Of a stretch of DNA of 64,000 bases, positions 8,703 through 16,071 are shown piece after piece. Every line of letters starts with the position of its first letter. The first letter of the stretch is position 1. The notes beneath the pieces were generated by a model. That model was not told the DNA's origin. It worked only from the letters and a program-made list of their open reading frames with translations, and ran no database searches. The translations under genes and the position numbers were made by a program. Origin of the DNA: Agrobacterium tumefaciens (GTDB lineage Bacteria > Pseudomonadota > Alphaproteobacteria > Rhizobiales > Rhizobiaceae); contig NZ_WJOK01000004.1 of NCBI RefSeq assembly GCF_009649785.1, positions 230,009-294,008 of the forward strand, given 5' to 3'.

Positions 8703-8793
8703 GCAATTGCCAAAAAAGAACAGATAACATTCTGCAGATTACGCGCTTCCTCCATACCGGTAAAACGACGATCGGGGGAAGAAAGAGTTAATC

Positions 8794-8913
8794 ATGTCCA
8801 GTTTCGAATCCTTCATTCCGCTCATCATCATCGGCACCAGCCTGATCCTTTTTTTCAAATGGGTGGGGCGTGATATGAACAGGGAAGAGAAAAAACCGAA
8901 ATCGCGCCGCTGA
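8794..8913 (+). CDS. Small membrane protein, 39 residues
   Basis: This short open frame runs from ATG to TGA. It encodes an N-terminal hydrophobic segment (about residues 8-24, rich in Ile, Leu and Phe) and a strongly basic tail ending in SRR. It has the profile of a single-pass inner-membrane peptide with a cytoplasmic C-terminus. An AGAG-type site lies about 6 bases upstream. No family is recognised. The coherent hydrophobic-then-basic pattern supports a real gene, but its small size keeps confidence modest. Confidence 0.45.
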   Translation: MSSFESFIPLIIIGTSLILFFKWVGRDMNREEKKPKSRR

Positions 8914-9139
8914 CGCAGGAAGAGACATCGGAACCGACAAGTGCAATCGCCAGATGGCGCATTTTTCCGCATCGGCCCATTGCAAAATCAAAAATTGAGG
9001 CTATATTCGGCAAATCGACAATTGCTTGTGACGTCGCTCCTGGGACTCTACGTTCCCGTCGGATTTCCTCTCAAATAATCGATCTAATTCCGCAAGGTAT
9101 CGCGGAAACCAACAACGATTACTACGAAAGGAAATCGTT

Positions 9140-9349
9140 ATGAACACTGGTACTGTAAAGTGGTTCAACGCCACCAAGGGCTTCGGCTTCATTCAGCCTG
9201 ACAACGGCGGCACGGACGTTTTCGTTCACATTTCGGCTGTTGAGCGCGCAGGTCTGCGTTCGCTGAACGACGGCCAGAAGATCACCTACGACATCGTGCA
9301 GGACCGCAAGTCCGGCAAGAGCTCCGCTGACAACCTTCGCGCAGCTTGA
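9140..9349 (+). CDS. cspA: Cold-shock protein, CspA family
   Basis: This single cold-shock domain of 69 residues is an RNA/ssDNA-binding chaperone. RNP1 (KGFGFI) is at residues 13-18 and RNP2 (VFVHI) at 27-31. A long untranslated stretch precedes it (from 8914), as is common for csp genes regulated at the mRNA level. A GAAAGGAAA ribosome site is present. It is followed by a strong terminator at 9409-9440, then a small conserved gene and rpsU, an arrangement familiar from rhizobia. Several csp paralogues exist in such genomes, so the symbol is generic. Confidence 0.96.
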   Translation: MNTGTVKWFNATKGFGFIQPDNGGTDVFVHISAVERAGLRSLNDGQKITYDIVQDRKSGKSSADNLRAA

Positions 9350-9408
9350 TTTGTCATCGGCCCCGCTGGCTACGCATGTACCAGCAGTGGCGCTGAGTGA
9401 TTGTGAGA

Positions 9409-9440
9409 GGTCGGGTTAAATCCCGGCCTTTTGTTTTTTT
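9409..9440 (+). terminator. Rho-independent terminator of the csp gene
   Basis: The stem GGTCGGG / CCCGGCC has a five- to six-base loop and is followed by a T-rich run (TTTTGTTTTTTT). It sits 60 bases after the csp stop. The sequence just before it resembles that before the terminator at 11178-11208. Confidence 0.85.
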
Positions 9441-9458
9441 GGCCATGGGGAGGCTCTC

Positions 9459-9749
9459 ATGCGCAAAAATCCTTATCGTTCCGGCGATGCTATCTTTCTG
9501 AAGGCGGGCGTACTTGGGGCCAACCAGCCCAAAGGTCCAGGCCGGGTCGTAACGGCTCTGCCAGAGACACAACAAGGTGCGGTTCGCTACAGGGTGCGTT
9601 TCCAGCACGAGAACTTCGAACGTAATATAGCGCTCGATGAAATCGATGTGGCTGCGTCTTCATCGCGGCCCGTGGAAATCGAAGGCTCGTCTTCGCGCGT
9701 TGCGGGATCGAGCTGGATCAATTCGAATACGATCAGAATCAAAAAATAG
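9459..9749 (+). CDS. Conserved small protein between csp and rpsU
   Basis: This is a 96-residue soluble protein of unknown function. The N-terminal part is basic and looks like a small beta-rich fold (residues 1-65); the C-terminal third is Ser-rich. A GGGGAGG site precedes the ATG. It lies between the csp terminator and rpsU, 27 bases from the latter. I recall similar small genes at this place in other Rhizobiales, but I cannot name a family. Confidence 0.65.
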   Translation: MRKNPYRSGDAIFLKAGVLGANQPKGPGRVVTALPETQQGAVRYRVRFQHENFERNIALDEIDVAASSSRPVEIEGSSSRVAGSSWINSNTIRIKK

Positions 9750-9776
9750 CAGCGATGGCTGCGTTAAGGAGATAAG

Positions 9777-10013
9777 TTGCAGGTACTCGTCAGGGATAAC
9801 AATGTAGAGCAAGCCCTCCGCGTCTTGAAAAAGAGGATGCAGCGCGAGGGTATCTTCCGTGAGATGCGCGCACGGGAATCTTACGAAAAGCCGTCGGAAA
9901 AGCGTATCCGCGAAGAAGCCGAAGCTGTGCGCCGCCACCGCAAGATGGCGAAGAAAAAATTGCAGCGCGAGGGATTGCTTCCTGCTCCCAAAAAGGTTGC
10001 CCGCGCTCGATAA
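9777..10013 (+). CDS. rpsU: 30S ribosomal protein S21
   Basis: This small ribosomal subunit protein has 78 residues. The start [14 protein letters not shown]...KKRMQREG is the S21 signature, and the lysine/arginine-rich C-terminal tail (residues 45-78) is typical of the alphaproteobacterial form. Translation begins at a TTG, fixed by the family N-terminus and by AAGGAG six bases upstream; a rare start codon may limit output. Rhizobia often carry a second rpsU near csp genes, and this looks like that copy. S21 influences initiation-site selection, so a place beside a cold-shock gene is sensible. Confidence 0.95.
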   Translation: MQVLVRDNNVEQALRVLKKRMQREGIFREMRARESYEKPSEKRIREEAEAVRRHRKMAKKKLQREGLLPAPKKVARAR

Positions 10014-10043
10014 CTGTCAATTCGCTCCGCAAAGGAGAATGCC

Positions 10044-10259
10044 ATGACCGCGACTAAAGAGGCTGTTTTCAAACCCGGAAAGCTGTCCTCGCAGGACAAG
10101 GCATCCATAACGGACAAGGCGGCGAAACAGATCATAACCGCCGAATCCGACCAGCGCGCCAAGAAGACGGAACGGCTTCGCCAACTTCGCGAAGCTCAGG
10201 AGGCGGCAATCGCCGCCCCTCCACCCACCCGCACCAAAAAGTCATCCGGCAAGAAATAA
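10044..10259 (+). CDS. Small lysine-rich conserved protein
   Basis: This 71-residue soluble protein is highly charged. Residues 15-55 are predicted helical (Lys, Glu, Arg, Ala) and the tail ends in TKKSSGKK. A strong AAAGGAG ribosome site lies before the ATG, which is 30 bases after rpsU, so it may be co-transcribed. No function is recognised. Its composition suggests a nucleic-acid-associated or intrinsically disordered protein. Confidence 0.65.
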   Translation: MTATKEAVFKPGKLSSQDKASITDKAAKQIITAESDQRAKKTERLRQLREAQEAAIAAPPPTRTKKSSGKK

Positions 10260-10406
10260 CCCGGTTGCACTTTTTGACGTCGCCTTTCCGAAAAACTTCT
10301 TGAACCTGACACGCAACAGGCGCACGCTTCGCCTGTCAGCAATCCGCTGAAGAGTGCTGGTGTTTGAGGGCAGAGTGTCCTCGCCCCCAAACGAAAGGAG
10401 GACGAG

Positions 10407-10691
10407 ATGTCTTCCGAGTTTTATTCATCAAGCCTTTCACGGAACCTCGTCCGCACCGGCGGTTTGGGTTACCGGGAAAACGCATCGCTTCGCCTGCTTC
10501 TCAGTGCCGCCGAAGAAACAGCCATGCGCCTAGATCAGGATCGCGGCGCATCCTCCGGCTTTGCGGCGTTTCCTGATTTTGGCCTCCAGCCCGACATGGT
10601 GCGGAGAACCTTCTACGCAGGGCGTATCCGCCTCTCCAAACCGACCCTTCCCTTCGGGAAACTTCCGCTTAACGGACTGCCTTTCCCCTGA
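10407..10691 (+). CDS. Hypothetical protein, 94 residues
   Basis: The ATG is preceded by a textbook AAAGGAGG at optimal distance, the main support for this gene. The product has no membrane segment; its middle (residues 25-45) could form a helix, while the C-terminal half is rich in Phe, Pro and Arg. No domain is recognised. It belongs to the run of small genes downstream of rpsU. A competing frame at 10561-11013 lacks a ribosome site and is not adopted. Confidence 0.5.
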   Translation: MSSEFYSSSLSRNLVRTGGLGYRENASLRLLLSAAEETAMRLDQDRGASSGFAAFPDFGLQPDMVRRTFYAGRIRLSKPTLPFGKLPLNGLPFP

Positions 10692-10781
10692 CGATGAAAC
10701 CGCCCCGCAGCCTGCCTGCGGCGCGCGATCATGCCCCGGACCACACAATATCCAATATCAGTTCAATACCAGGAGGACACC

Positions 10782-10922
10782 ATGGCCAAGGGTCAAGTAC
10801 GCAGCAACAAAGAAGTCCGCAAACCGAAGAAGGACAAGACGAAGGCTCCGGCTGCGGCACCAGCTGCCGGCACGCAGGTCAAGTTCGCAAACTCCACAAC
10901 TGCGGATGGCAAGAAGAAGTAG
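10782..10922 (+). CDS. Small basic protein, 46 residues
   Basis: The ATG follows an ideal AGGAGG by 5 bases. The peptide is lysine-rich (about a quarter Lys), with an Ala/Pro linker near residues 22-30 and a C-terminal KKK. Such peptides occur widely in rhizobia as unnamed conserved proteins, often stress-linked; the function is unknown. A longer in-frame start at 10731 ignores the strong ribosome site and is rejected. A stem-loop follows at 10980-11005. Confidence 0.65.
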   Translation: MAKGQVRSNKEVRKPKKDKTKAPAAAPAAGTQVKFANSTTADGKKK

Positions 10923-10979
10923 GATTGTTCCGGACATCCCGCTCATAACAGCGCGACGTCCCGGCACGAATTGCCAAAC

Positions 10980-11005
10980 CGCGACCCGATACGCAAAGGG
11001 TCGCG
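10980..11005 (+). terminator. Stem-loop after the 46-residue gene
   Basis: A perfect 8-bp repeat (CGCGACCC, 10-base loop, GGGTCGCG) starts 57 bases after the stop codon. It is followed by an A-rich rather than T-rich stretch, so termination is likely but not certain. Confidence 0.45.
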
Positions 11006-11035
11006 ACAAATAAAACATGTAATGGAAATGCGGAC

Positions 11036-11209
11036 TTGTTTTGGCCACATTGCTCTTCTATAAGGTTCATACAGCAACTGCTGGTGAGCGCAAGATATGT
11101 CGTTCGCAGTTGTTTCCGTCGCTTTAGACTTTTGACCACGGATGTACTGGCACTGGTGTTAATGGCGATATGAGGAAGGTCGGTGCAATATTGCCCCGGC
11201 CTTTTTTGT
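11036..11209 (+). ncRNA. Candidate small RNA with its own promoter and terminator
   Basis: No convincing reading frame lies here, but three signals line up. There is a TTGTTT at 11036-11041 and a TATAAG at 11059-11064 with 17 bases between. A 7-bp inverted repeat (CAACTGC / GCAGTTG, 11075-11112) would open the transcript. A rho-independent terminator follows at 11178-11208. A transcript would start near 11071 and be about 140 nt. The segment before the terminator resembles that downstream of cspA. Expression is inferred, not seen. Confidence 0.4.
11178..11208 (+). terminator. Rho-independent terminator, not attached to a protein gene
   Basis: The stem GGTCGG / CCGGCC (11178-11183 with 11196-11201) is followed by six T residues. 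No coding region ends nearby, which is the main reason to suspect a small RNA here. Confidence 0.75.
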
Positions 11210-11561
11210 TGTCTGCCCTGGTGAGATAAAGAATGTCGCCGCACCGGTCACATACTCGTCAAGGGCTGTGGAATTAACTTGCCTATTGCGCGCAAAGAGC
11301 GCACCCTTCCCCATCGGTACTTAAAGGGCGTTACCGCCGTCAGGCATCCTTGCCGTCTCAAGCCCCATTTGCACATGCCTCCCTTCTACAGCGCCCCGTG
11401 CGGAATTTCCCAGGGCGCGTTGAGGCACATGCCCCCCGAAAACCGGCAACGGTCATCGACCGCACCGGCGTATCGTTTCAAAGCGTTGGAGCGTCCCGTG
11501 CAGCCTTTTAAGGGCGCGCGCGAGGCTTCGGCTTTCTGAACCAGTAAGAAAAGAGGCCATC
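11210..11561. other. Intergenic stretch without a supported gene
   Basis: About 350 bases between the terminator at 11208 and the gene at 11562. A frame from a TTG at 11279 to 11539 exists, but it has no ribosome site and a low-quality composition (many Pro, His and Arg). Several GC-rich short palindromic bits are present. I see no firm feature. Confidence 0.5.
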
Positions 11562-11855
11562 ATGTCTTCTGCGCCCCGTAACTGCCTGATCTCCTCTCAA
11601 GATCTCGAAATGCTCCAATTGGTCCTCGAGAGCATCGGTTTTAATCACCTCTCCGACGATGATGACAAAAAGCTCCATAACAGAGCCGCCCGCAAGGTCA
11701 TTGAATTATATCAGGATGGTTTGACCGATCCGGCAGACCTCACCGACGAAATGCGCTTCCTGTTCGGCGTGCAGAAACACGACCGCATCAAGCCGTGGAA
11801 GCCGCTCCCCCGATATGCAATCCAGGGCCTGCCACTGCTTTACCACCGCCATTGA
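11562..11855 (+). CDS. Hypothetical acidic/helical protein, 97 residues
   Basis: This soluble protein has an N-terminal helical region (residues 12-28), an acidic stretch (DDDDKK near 32-37), and a predicted helix containing KVIELYQDGL. The last residues are basic and aromatic. An AAAGAGG site lies upstream of the ATG. The overall shape resembles small unnamed rhizobial proteins; no function is assigned. It is followed 13 bases later by another small gene, so the two may be co-transcribed. Confidence 0.6.
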   Translation: MSSAPRNCLISSQDLEMLQLVLESIGFNHLSDDDDKKLHNRAARKVIELYQDGLTDPADLTDEMRFLFGVQKHDRIKPWKPLPRYAIQGLPLLYHRH

Positions 11856-11868
11856 GGGGAGAGAGCAG

Positions 11869-12180
11869 ATGCGCGAATATATCATGGTCAGCACCGGCCT
11901 GTGGCTGGGGCTATTTCTGACCTGGTACCTCGTCACCATGTACGATACGGCAGATAGCGTCTTTACGGCGAACACCGTTCCGTCACTACCGCTGCTGCTG
12001 ACATCGGCCGAATGCGAGACCCAGTTCGGCATTCTTTTTTCGATGACCGAAAAGCTTTTGAAGGCAGGCGGGCCGATAGTTCCCGACGACTTGCGAAAGA
12101 ACATAGAGCATTGCATTTCTTCCGATGAGGCAAGCCGCCTGAAACTCAAAGACAATCAACTTATCCGGCTTTTCCCCTGA
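11869..12180 (+). CDS. Small membrane-anchored or secreted protein, 103 residues
   Basis: The ATG at 11869 is chosen because GAGGGGAGAG lies just upstream; a longer in-frame start at 11815 overlaps the previous gene without a ribosome site. A hydrophobic segment at about residues 5-24 is either an uncleaved anchor or a signal peptide. The remainder is polar, has two cysteines (in SAECE and EHCIS) that could form a disulfide outside the cytoplasm, and contains no known motif. Confidence 0.6.
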   Translation: MREYIMVSTGLWLGLFLTWYLVTMYDTADSVFTANTVPSLPLLLTSAECETQFGILFSMTEKLLKAGGPIVPDDLRKNIEHCISSDEASRLKLKDNQLIRLFP

Positions 12181-12312
12181 AGCGCCTCCCGAAGCGGACG
12201 GTGTTCGCCAAAATCACTGGTAACAATAATGACTTGGCAAATGAGATATATCAGGAGAAACTGACTTAGTCGGACATCAGTCCGAGAGTTTGCGTCTGCG
12301 TGGAGGGTGAGT

Positions 12313-12426
12313 ATGACGTATGACTGGAGCGGCCGCAGAATGCGCCGCATGCGTGCCGCGAAACTGACGATCATCAGTCTCGTCGCGGCCTTTGTTATCA
12401 CGGCTCCAATCTTCGCGCATTACTGA
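12313..12426 (+). CDS. Small single-span membrane peptide, 37 residues
   Basis: The ATG follows GGAGGGTGA by a few bases. The first 17 residues are strongly basic (several Arg) and residues 18-34 form a hydrophobic helix, giving a typical N-in single-pass peptide. No family is recognised. The good ribosome site and the basic-then-hydrophobic organisation are the evidence. Confidence 0.5.
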   Translation: MTYDWSGRRMRRMRAAKLTIISLVAAFVITAPIFAHY

Positions 12427-12448
12427 AGCCTGCAGCGACAAGACGCGA

Positions 12449-13546
12449 TCACACCGGTTGCCCCACCCCTGCCCGCTTTCTCAGGCGACCTTTGAGCCAT
12501 GTCTGCACTGGCTGATCAAAATGGACCGTCAGGTACCATGACAGACACGTCGTCCCTATCAGGAAAGCGACACCGACCGGCAAAGCGATGTTTTCCCTAT
12601 CAACGGCAGGCATCAGAAAATCCGTCCAGGCCAGCAGCGGAATATGCAGCACATAGACGGCGTAGGAAGCTGTGCCGAGAAACGTCGACAAGATTCCCAC
12701 CCTGCGACCCGGCACTATCCTGCTGGCTACGAACAATACCGTCGGCCAGACGAGCAGAACCACCGCGAGATCAAAGAAGGGCCGAAGCTCACGCGAAATT
12801 GGCACGGCGAGGATGACGCAGACCAGCATAAGACAGAGGGCCGCCTGGATGGGCTTCAGCTCGGTTATGCGATTGCGGAAGCGGTAAACCAGCACGCCTG
12901 CGAAAAACGAGAAAAACACCCTTCCCATGCCGGCATACATTTCGTGCCATCGAAACCCCGCATGCAACTTCCCAAACTCAGCAGCCGCCACGACAAGGAC
13001 GCAGGCGCTGACAGCCAGCACCACGATTGTCTGTTTCGTAGTCGCCCGCACACCCCACCGGCCATAAACCGCATTCACCACCAGCTCGTTGAAAAGCGAC
13101 CATGCCGGGCTCACCAGAAACAATGCGCCGTTCAATGTGAGCGTGAAGGGTGCCGGAACAAAAAGAAGCCCGGTCAACAACGCGATCGCGAGTTCGCCCG
13201 GATTGATGTGGCGATGAAGATCATCGATCGGCGTCGGCAGGCCCAACAGGTAGAGGCAGATGAAATAGGACGCCATCAACGCCAGCCCCAGCCCATACAG
13301 TGGATAAAGTCGCGCGAGGCGCGCCTTCATGAAGAAGCCTGGCGTAATCGCCCCTTCGCGCAGTTTCATGCTGTAGGCATGCGCCAGCACAAAACCGCTC
13401 AAGGCGAAGAACAAATCGACGGCGAGATAGCTCGAAGCGTCGTCTCTCCCGAAAAACTGTTCGGCATGGCGATGCACGATGAAGAGCGCAGCTACGCCCC
13501 TTATGCCATCGAGCAATATGAAGCGTTCCGGGGAAGACTGGACCAT
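12449..13546 (-). CDS. Acyltransferase 3 (OafA/ExoZ-like) membrane protein
   Basis: This is a multi-pass inner-membrane O-acyltransferase of 365 residues. The opening RFILLDGIRGVAALFIVHRH carries the family Arg-Gly and the essential His close to the N-terminus. About ten hydrophobic segments follow, and the usual conserved Arg-rich loop (ARLARLYPLY) is seen near residues 97-107. The ATG at 13546 is preferred because it begins just before the family N-terminus; an upstream GTG at 13687 lacks a ribosome site. Members acetylate or succinylate exopolysaccharide, O-antigen or other glycans. No glycan gene cluster is adjacent, so the acceptor is unknown. Confidence 0.88.
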   Translation of the reverse strand: MVQSSPERFILLDGIRGVAALFIVHRHAEQFFGRDDASSYLAVDLFFALSGFVLAHAYSMKLREGAITPGFFMKARLARLYPLYGLGLALMASYFICLYLLGLPTPIDDLHRHINPGELAIALLTGLLFVPAPFTLTLNGALFLVSPAWSLFNELVVNAVYGRWGVRATTKQTIVVLAVSACVLVVAAAEFGKLHAGFRWHEMYAGMGRVFFSFFAGVLVYRFRNRITELKPIQAALCLMLVCVILAVPISRELRPFFDLAVVLLVWPTVLFVASRIVPGRRVGILSTFLGTASYAVYVLHIPLLAWTDFLMPAVDRENIALPVGVAFLIGTTCLSWYLTVHFDQPVQTWLKGRLRKRAGVGQPV

Positions 13547-13855
13547 GGGCGTTGATGCTCGACAGGACTGGATTATAATTACTTCACGAAAACGAGGTTT
13601 ACAGCGCAGCGGTTCATCGCATCCAGTCAAAAACTGTTCAACGTCAAACATACCCCGAATTCTTATGGGCACTTCCCCATGAGCCACGCTCTTTCGCAGC
13701 CGTCAAAGGCATGCTACGTCCGAATGCCATCGATGCTTTGACCTTCTGACTCTGTGTACCACGCCTCGCAAAAACCGGTTTCGATTTTAGCAAGTGTCCT
13801 GGGCGCAAATTCAAACGGGTTGTTCGGCGGCAAACAACTTTCGCGGAGTCCCACC
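13547..13855. other. Divergent intergenic region, acyltransferase and acyl carrier protein
   Basis: About 310 bases separate the two divergent starts. Part could code if the acyltransferase began at an upstream non-ATG codon. No repeat or clear promoter consensus stands out. Confidence 0.4.
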
Positions 13856-14092
13856 ATGTCCACCATCGCCGACCGTATTAAAAAAATCATCGTTGACCAG
13901 CTTGGCGCAGATCCCGGCACGGTTGTCGATGACGCCAATTTTGTCGACGATCTCGGTGCCGATTCCCTCGAAGTGGTTCAGGTTGTCATGGAAATCGAGG
14001 AAGAATTCGGAGTGGAAATCCCCGATTCGGCCGCAAGCACAATCCTGACCGTTGGCGACGCCATCCGCTTCATCGAAAAAAACAAGGCTTGA
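13856..14092 (+). CDS. Acyl carrier protein, extra copy
   Basis: This 78-residue four-helix acyl carrier protein has the phosphopantetheine serine at S37 in GADSLEVV. The acidic helix II that recruits partner enzymes ([20 protein letters not shown]) is well conserved. The ATG at 13856 lies 7 bases after GGAG; the longer frame from 13754 is non-homologous. Housekeeping acpP normally lies with fabD/fabG/fabF, which are absent here, so this is a second copy that may serve a special acylation route. The gene upstream, transcribed the other way, is an acyltransferase, but AT3 enzymes usually take acyl-CoA, so a link is only a suggestion. Confidence 0.93.
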   Translation: MSTIADRIKKIIVDQLGADPGTVVDDANFVDDLGADSLEVVQVVMEIEEEFGVEIPDSAASTILTVGDAIRFIEKNKA

Positions 14093-14099
14093 CCGGCAG

Positions 14100-14120
14100 C
14101 GGCGGGATATCAACCCGCCG
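14100..14120. terminator. Convergent hairpin between acyl carrier protein and macB
   Basis: CGGCGGG and CCCGCCG pair around a 7-base loop. The hairpin spans the macB stop codon (14110-14112) and lies 8 bases after the acyl carrier protein stop, so it can serve both converging transcripts. No T-run is obvious. Confidence 0.5.
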
Positions 14121-16068
14121 ACAGGGCCGCAACAGGATCGAGGTTCGATGCGTTGCGGGCCGGCAGATAGCCGAAAACGACGCCTATCAGTGTCGAGCAG
14201 ACGAAGGCAGCAATGATCGACACCGTGGAATAGACCATGGCGAAATTGCTGCTGAAGGCGGAGAAAAGCGCCCCGAAGCCGAAGCTGCCCAAAATTCCCA
14301 GCGTTCCGCCGATGATGCAGACGAGCACTGCCTCGATCAGGAACTGGCGCAGTATGTCACTGCGCCGTGCGCCGACTGCCATGCGCACGCCGATTTCCGA
14401 TACACGTTCGGAAACGGAAACGAGCATGATGTTCATCACCCCGATGCCGCCGACCAGAAGCGAAATCACCGCGATCGCCGCAACCAGCAGCGTCATGGTC
14501 TGCGTTGTACTGGTGATGGTCTGGCGAATATCGTCAGTGTTGAGAATGTAGAAATCCCGCGTTCCATGCCGCTGGGTGAGAAGAACCGTCACCGCCTGTT
14601 CGGCAATTGCGGCGTCAATATCGTCACTCACCTGCACCGTGATGCTGCGCAGCGACAGGCTGCCGAGAAAGCGTGACTGGACGGCAGTATAGGGCAGATA
14701 AAGTGAAAGGTTCTGGCTTGAACCGAAACCGCCCTGCTGCGCCTGCGTGATGCCGACGATGCGGGCCGGCACCTTGCCGATGAGGATGACCTGACCGATG
14801 GGGCTGCCGTCGAAATCCGCAAACAACGATTTGCGGGTGTTCTCATCAATCACCACCTCCTGGGCTTTCTGCGCGACGCTTGCGGCATCGAAAAAGCGCC
14901 CTTGTGACAGCTTCGTGCCCTTGGCGACGAAATACCGCTCGCTGACACCATTCACAAGCGCATTCGCCTCCTTCGCGCCAAAACGCACCGTACTGGAGGT
15001 CGAGACCGTGGGCGTCACAGCCGCGACATAGGATTGTTTGGCAAGTGCCTCGGCGTCGGAGACGACCAGCGTGGTGATCTTGCCAGATCTTATGTCGCCA
15101 AAATCCTTGCCCGCGAAGATTTCCAGCGTGTTGGTGCCGAGGCTTGAGATATTCTGCAGCACGCGCTGCTGTGACCCCTGCCCCAGCGCCACGACGCTGA
15201 TGACCGAGGCGATGCCGATGATGATACCGAGCATGGTGAGAAAGCTGCGCAGCTTGTGCGCCTGCATCGACAGGAGCGCCATGCGCAATGCCTCCCGCAG
15301 CGAGGATACGAGACCAGCGAGACTGGAGGCCCCGCCGGAAACCATAGAGGGTTTGGCGTCATCCTTCCGAACCGGCGCGGCATCCGCCCTGCGGTCGGAA
15401 ATGATGGCGCCGTCGCTGATTTCGATGATCCGTTCGGCACGTCGTGCAATTGACATATCGTGCGTGACGATAACGACAGTGCGCCCTTCGGCATGCAGCT
15501 CGTCGAGGATGCGCAACACCTCGTCGCCGCTCGCGCTGTCGAGCGCACCGGTCGGCTCGTCGGCAAGAATGATTTCGGCATCGTTCATAAGGGCGCGCGC
15601 GATGGAAACGCGTTGCTGCTGGCCGCCGGAAAGCTGGCCCGGACGATGATCGAGGCGGTCCGCCATGCCAAGGCGACCGAGCAACCTGGCGGCATCGCTC
15701 CTGCGATCGCTTTGTGACTTTCCGGCGTAGATCGCCGGAATTTCGACATTGCCGAGCGCTGTCAGTTCGACAAGCAGATGGTAACGCTGGAAAATAAAAC
15801 CGAGGTTTTCTCGCCGCAATTCCGAAAGCTGGTCTGCATCGAGATTGCCCGTCTCCCGGCCCCTGATGCTGTAGCTCCCTGAGGTCGGCCGGTCGAGGCA
15901 ACCGAGAATATTCATCAGCGTCGACTTGCCCGATCCGGAAGCGCCGACGATCGCCACCATCTCGCCGGCCTCGATGATGAGGTCGATATTCTTGAGTACG
16001 GTAATCGTACCTTCACCGGACGGATAATCCCGCCGCACGGATTTAAGGCAAATCAGAGGATCAGCCAT
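14110..16068 (-). CDS. macB: MacB-type ABC efflux protein (ATPase plus permease)
   Basis: This 652-residue inner-membrane protein has an N-terminal ABC ATPase: Walker A at 42-50 (GASGSGKST), signature LSGGQ at 146-150, and the Walker B Glu at 171. It continues into a FtsX/MacB permease with one helix near residues 275-298, a large periplasmic domain, and three C-terminal helices. With MacA and an outer-membrane TolC-like channel it forms a mechanotransmission pump for macrolides, lipopeptides, enterobactin-like molecules or toxins. It begins 3 bases after macA. No outer-membrane partner is encoded nearby. A poorly conserved linker (residues 225-260) joins the two domains. Confidence 0.95.
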   Translation of the reverse strand: MADPLICLKSVRRDYPSGEGTITVLKNIDLIIEAGEMVAIVGASGSGKSTLMNILGCLDRPTSGSYSIRGRETGNLDADQLSELRRENLGFIFQRYHLLVELTALGNVEIPAIYAGKSQSDRRSDAARLLGRLGMADRLDHRPGQLSGGQQQRVSIARALMNDAEIILADEPTGALDSASGDEVLRILDELHAEGRTVVIVTHDMSIARRAERIIEISDGAIISDRRADAAPVRKDDAKPSMVSGGASSLAGLVSSLREALRMALLSMQAHKLRSFLTMLGIIIGIASVISVVALGQGSQQRVLQNISSLGTNTLEIFAGKDFGDIRSGKITTLVVSDAEALAKQSYVAAVTPTVSTSSTVRFGAKEANALVNGVSERYFVAKGTKLSQGRFFDAASVAQKAQEVVIDENTRKSLFADFDGSPIGQVILIGKVPARIVGITQAQQGGFGSSQNLSLYLPYTAVQSRFLGSLSLRSITVQVSDDIDAAIAEQAVTVLLTQRHGTRDFYILNTDDIRQTITSTTQTMTLLVAAIAVISLLVGGIGVMNIMLVSVSERVSEIGVRMAVGARRSDILRQFLIEAVLVCIIGGTLGILGSFGFGALFSAFSSNFAMVYSTVSIIAAFVCSTLIGVVFGYLPARNASNLDPVAALSAG

Positions 16069-16071
16069 TGT

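Noticed and set aside
10561..11013. Plus-strand frame overlapping the 94- and 46-residue genes
   Set aside because: Overlaps two frames with strong ribosome sites and itself has none; composition is Arg/Thr/Pro-rich.
11279..11539. Possible small gene starting at TTG
   Set aside because: No ribosome site, non-ATG start, Pro/His/Arg-rich composition and no family resemblance.
12644..13555. Plus-strand open frame of 303 codons over the acyltransferase
   Set aside because: Antisense to a multi-pass membrane protein with clear family motifs; the product is extremely His/Gln/Arg-rich.
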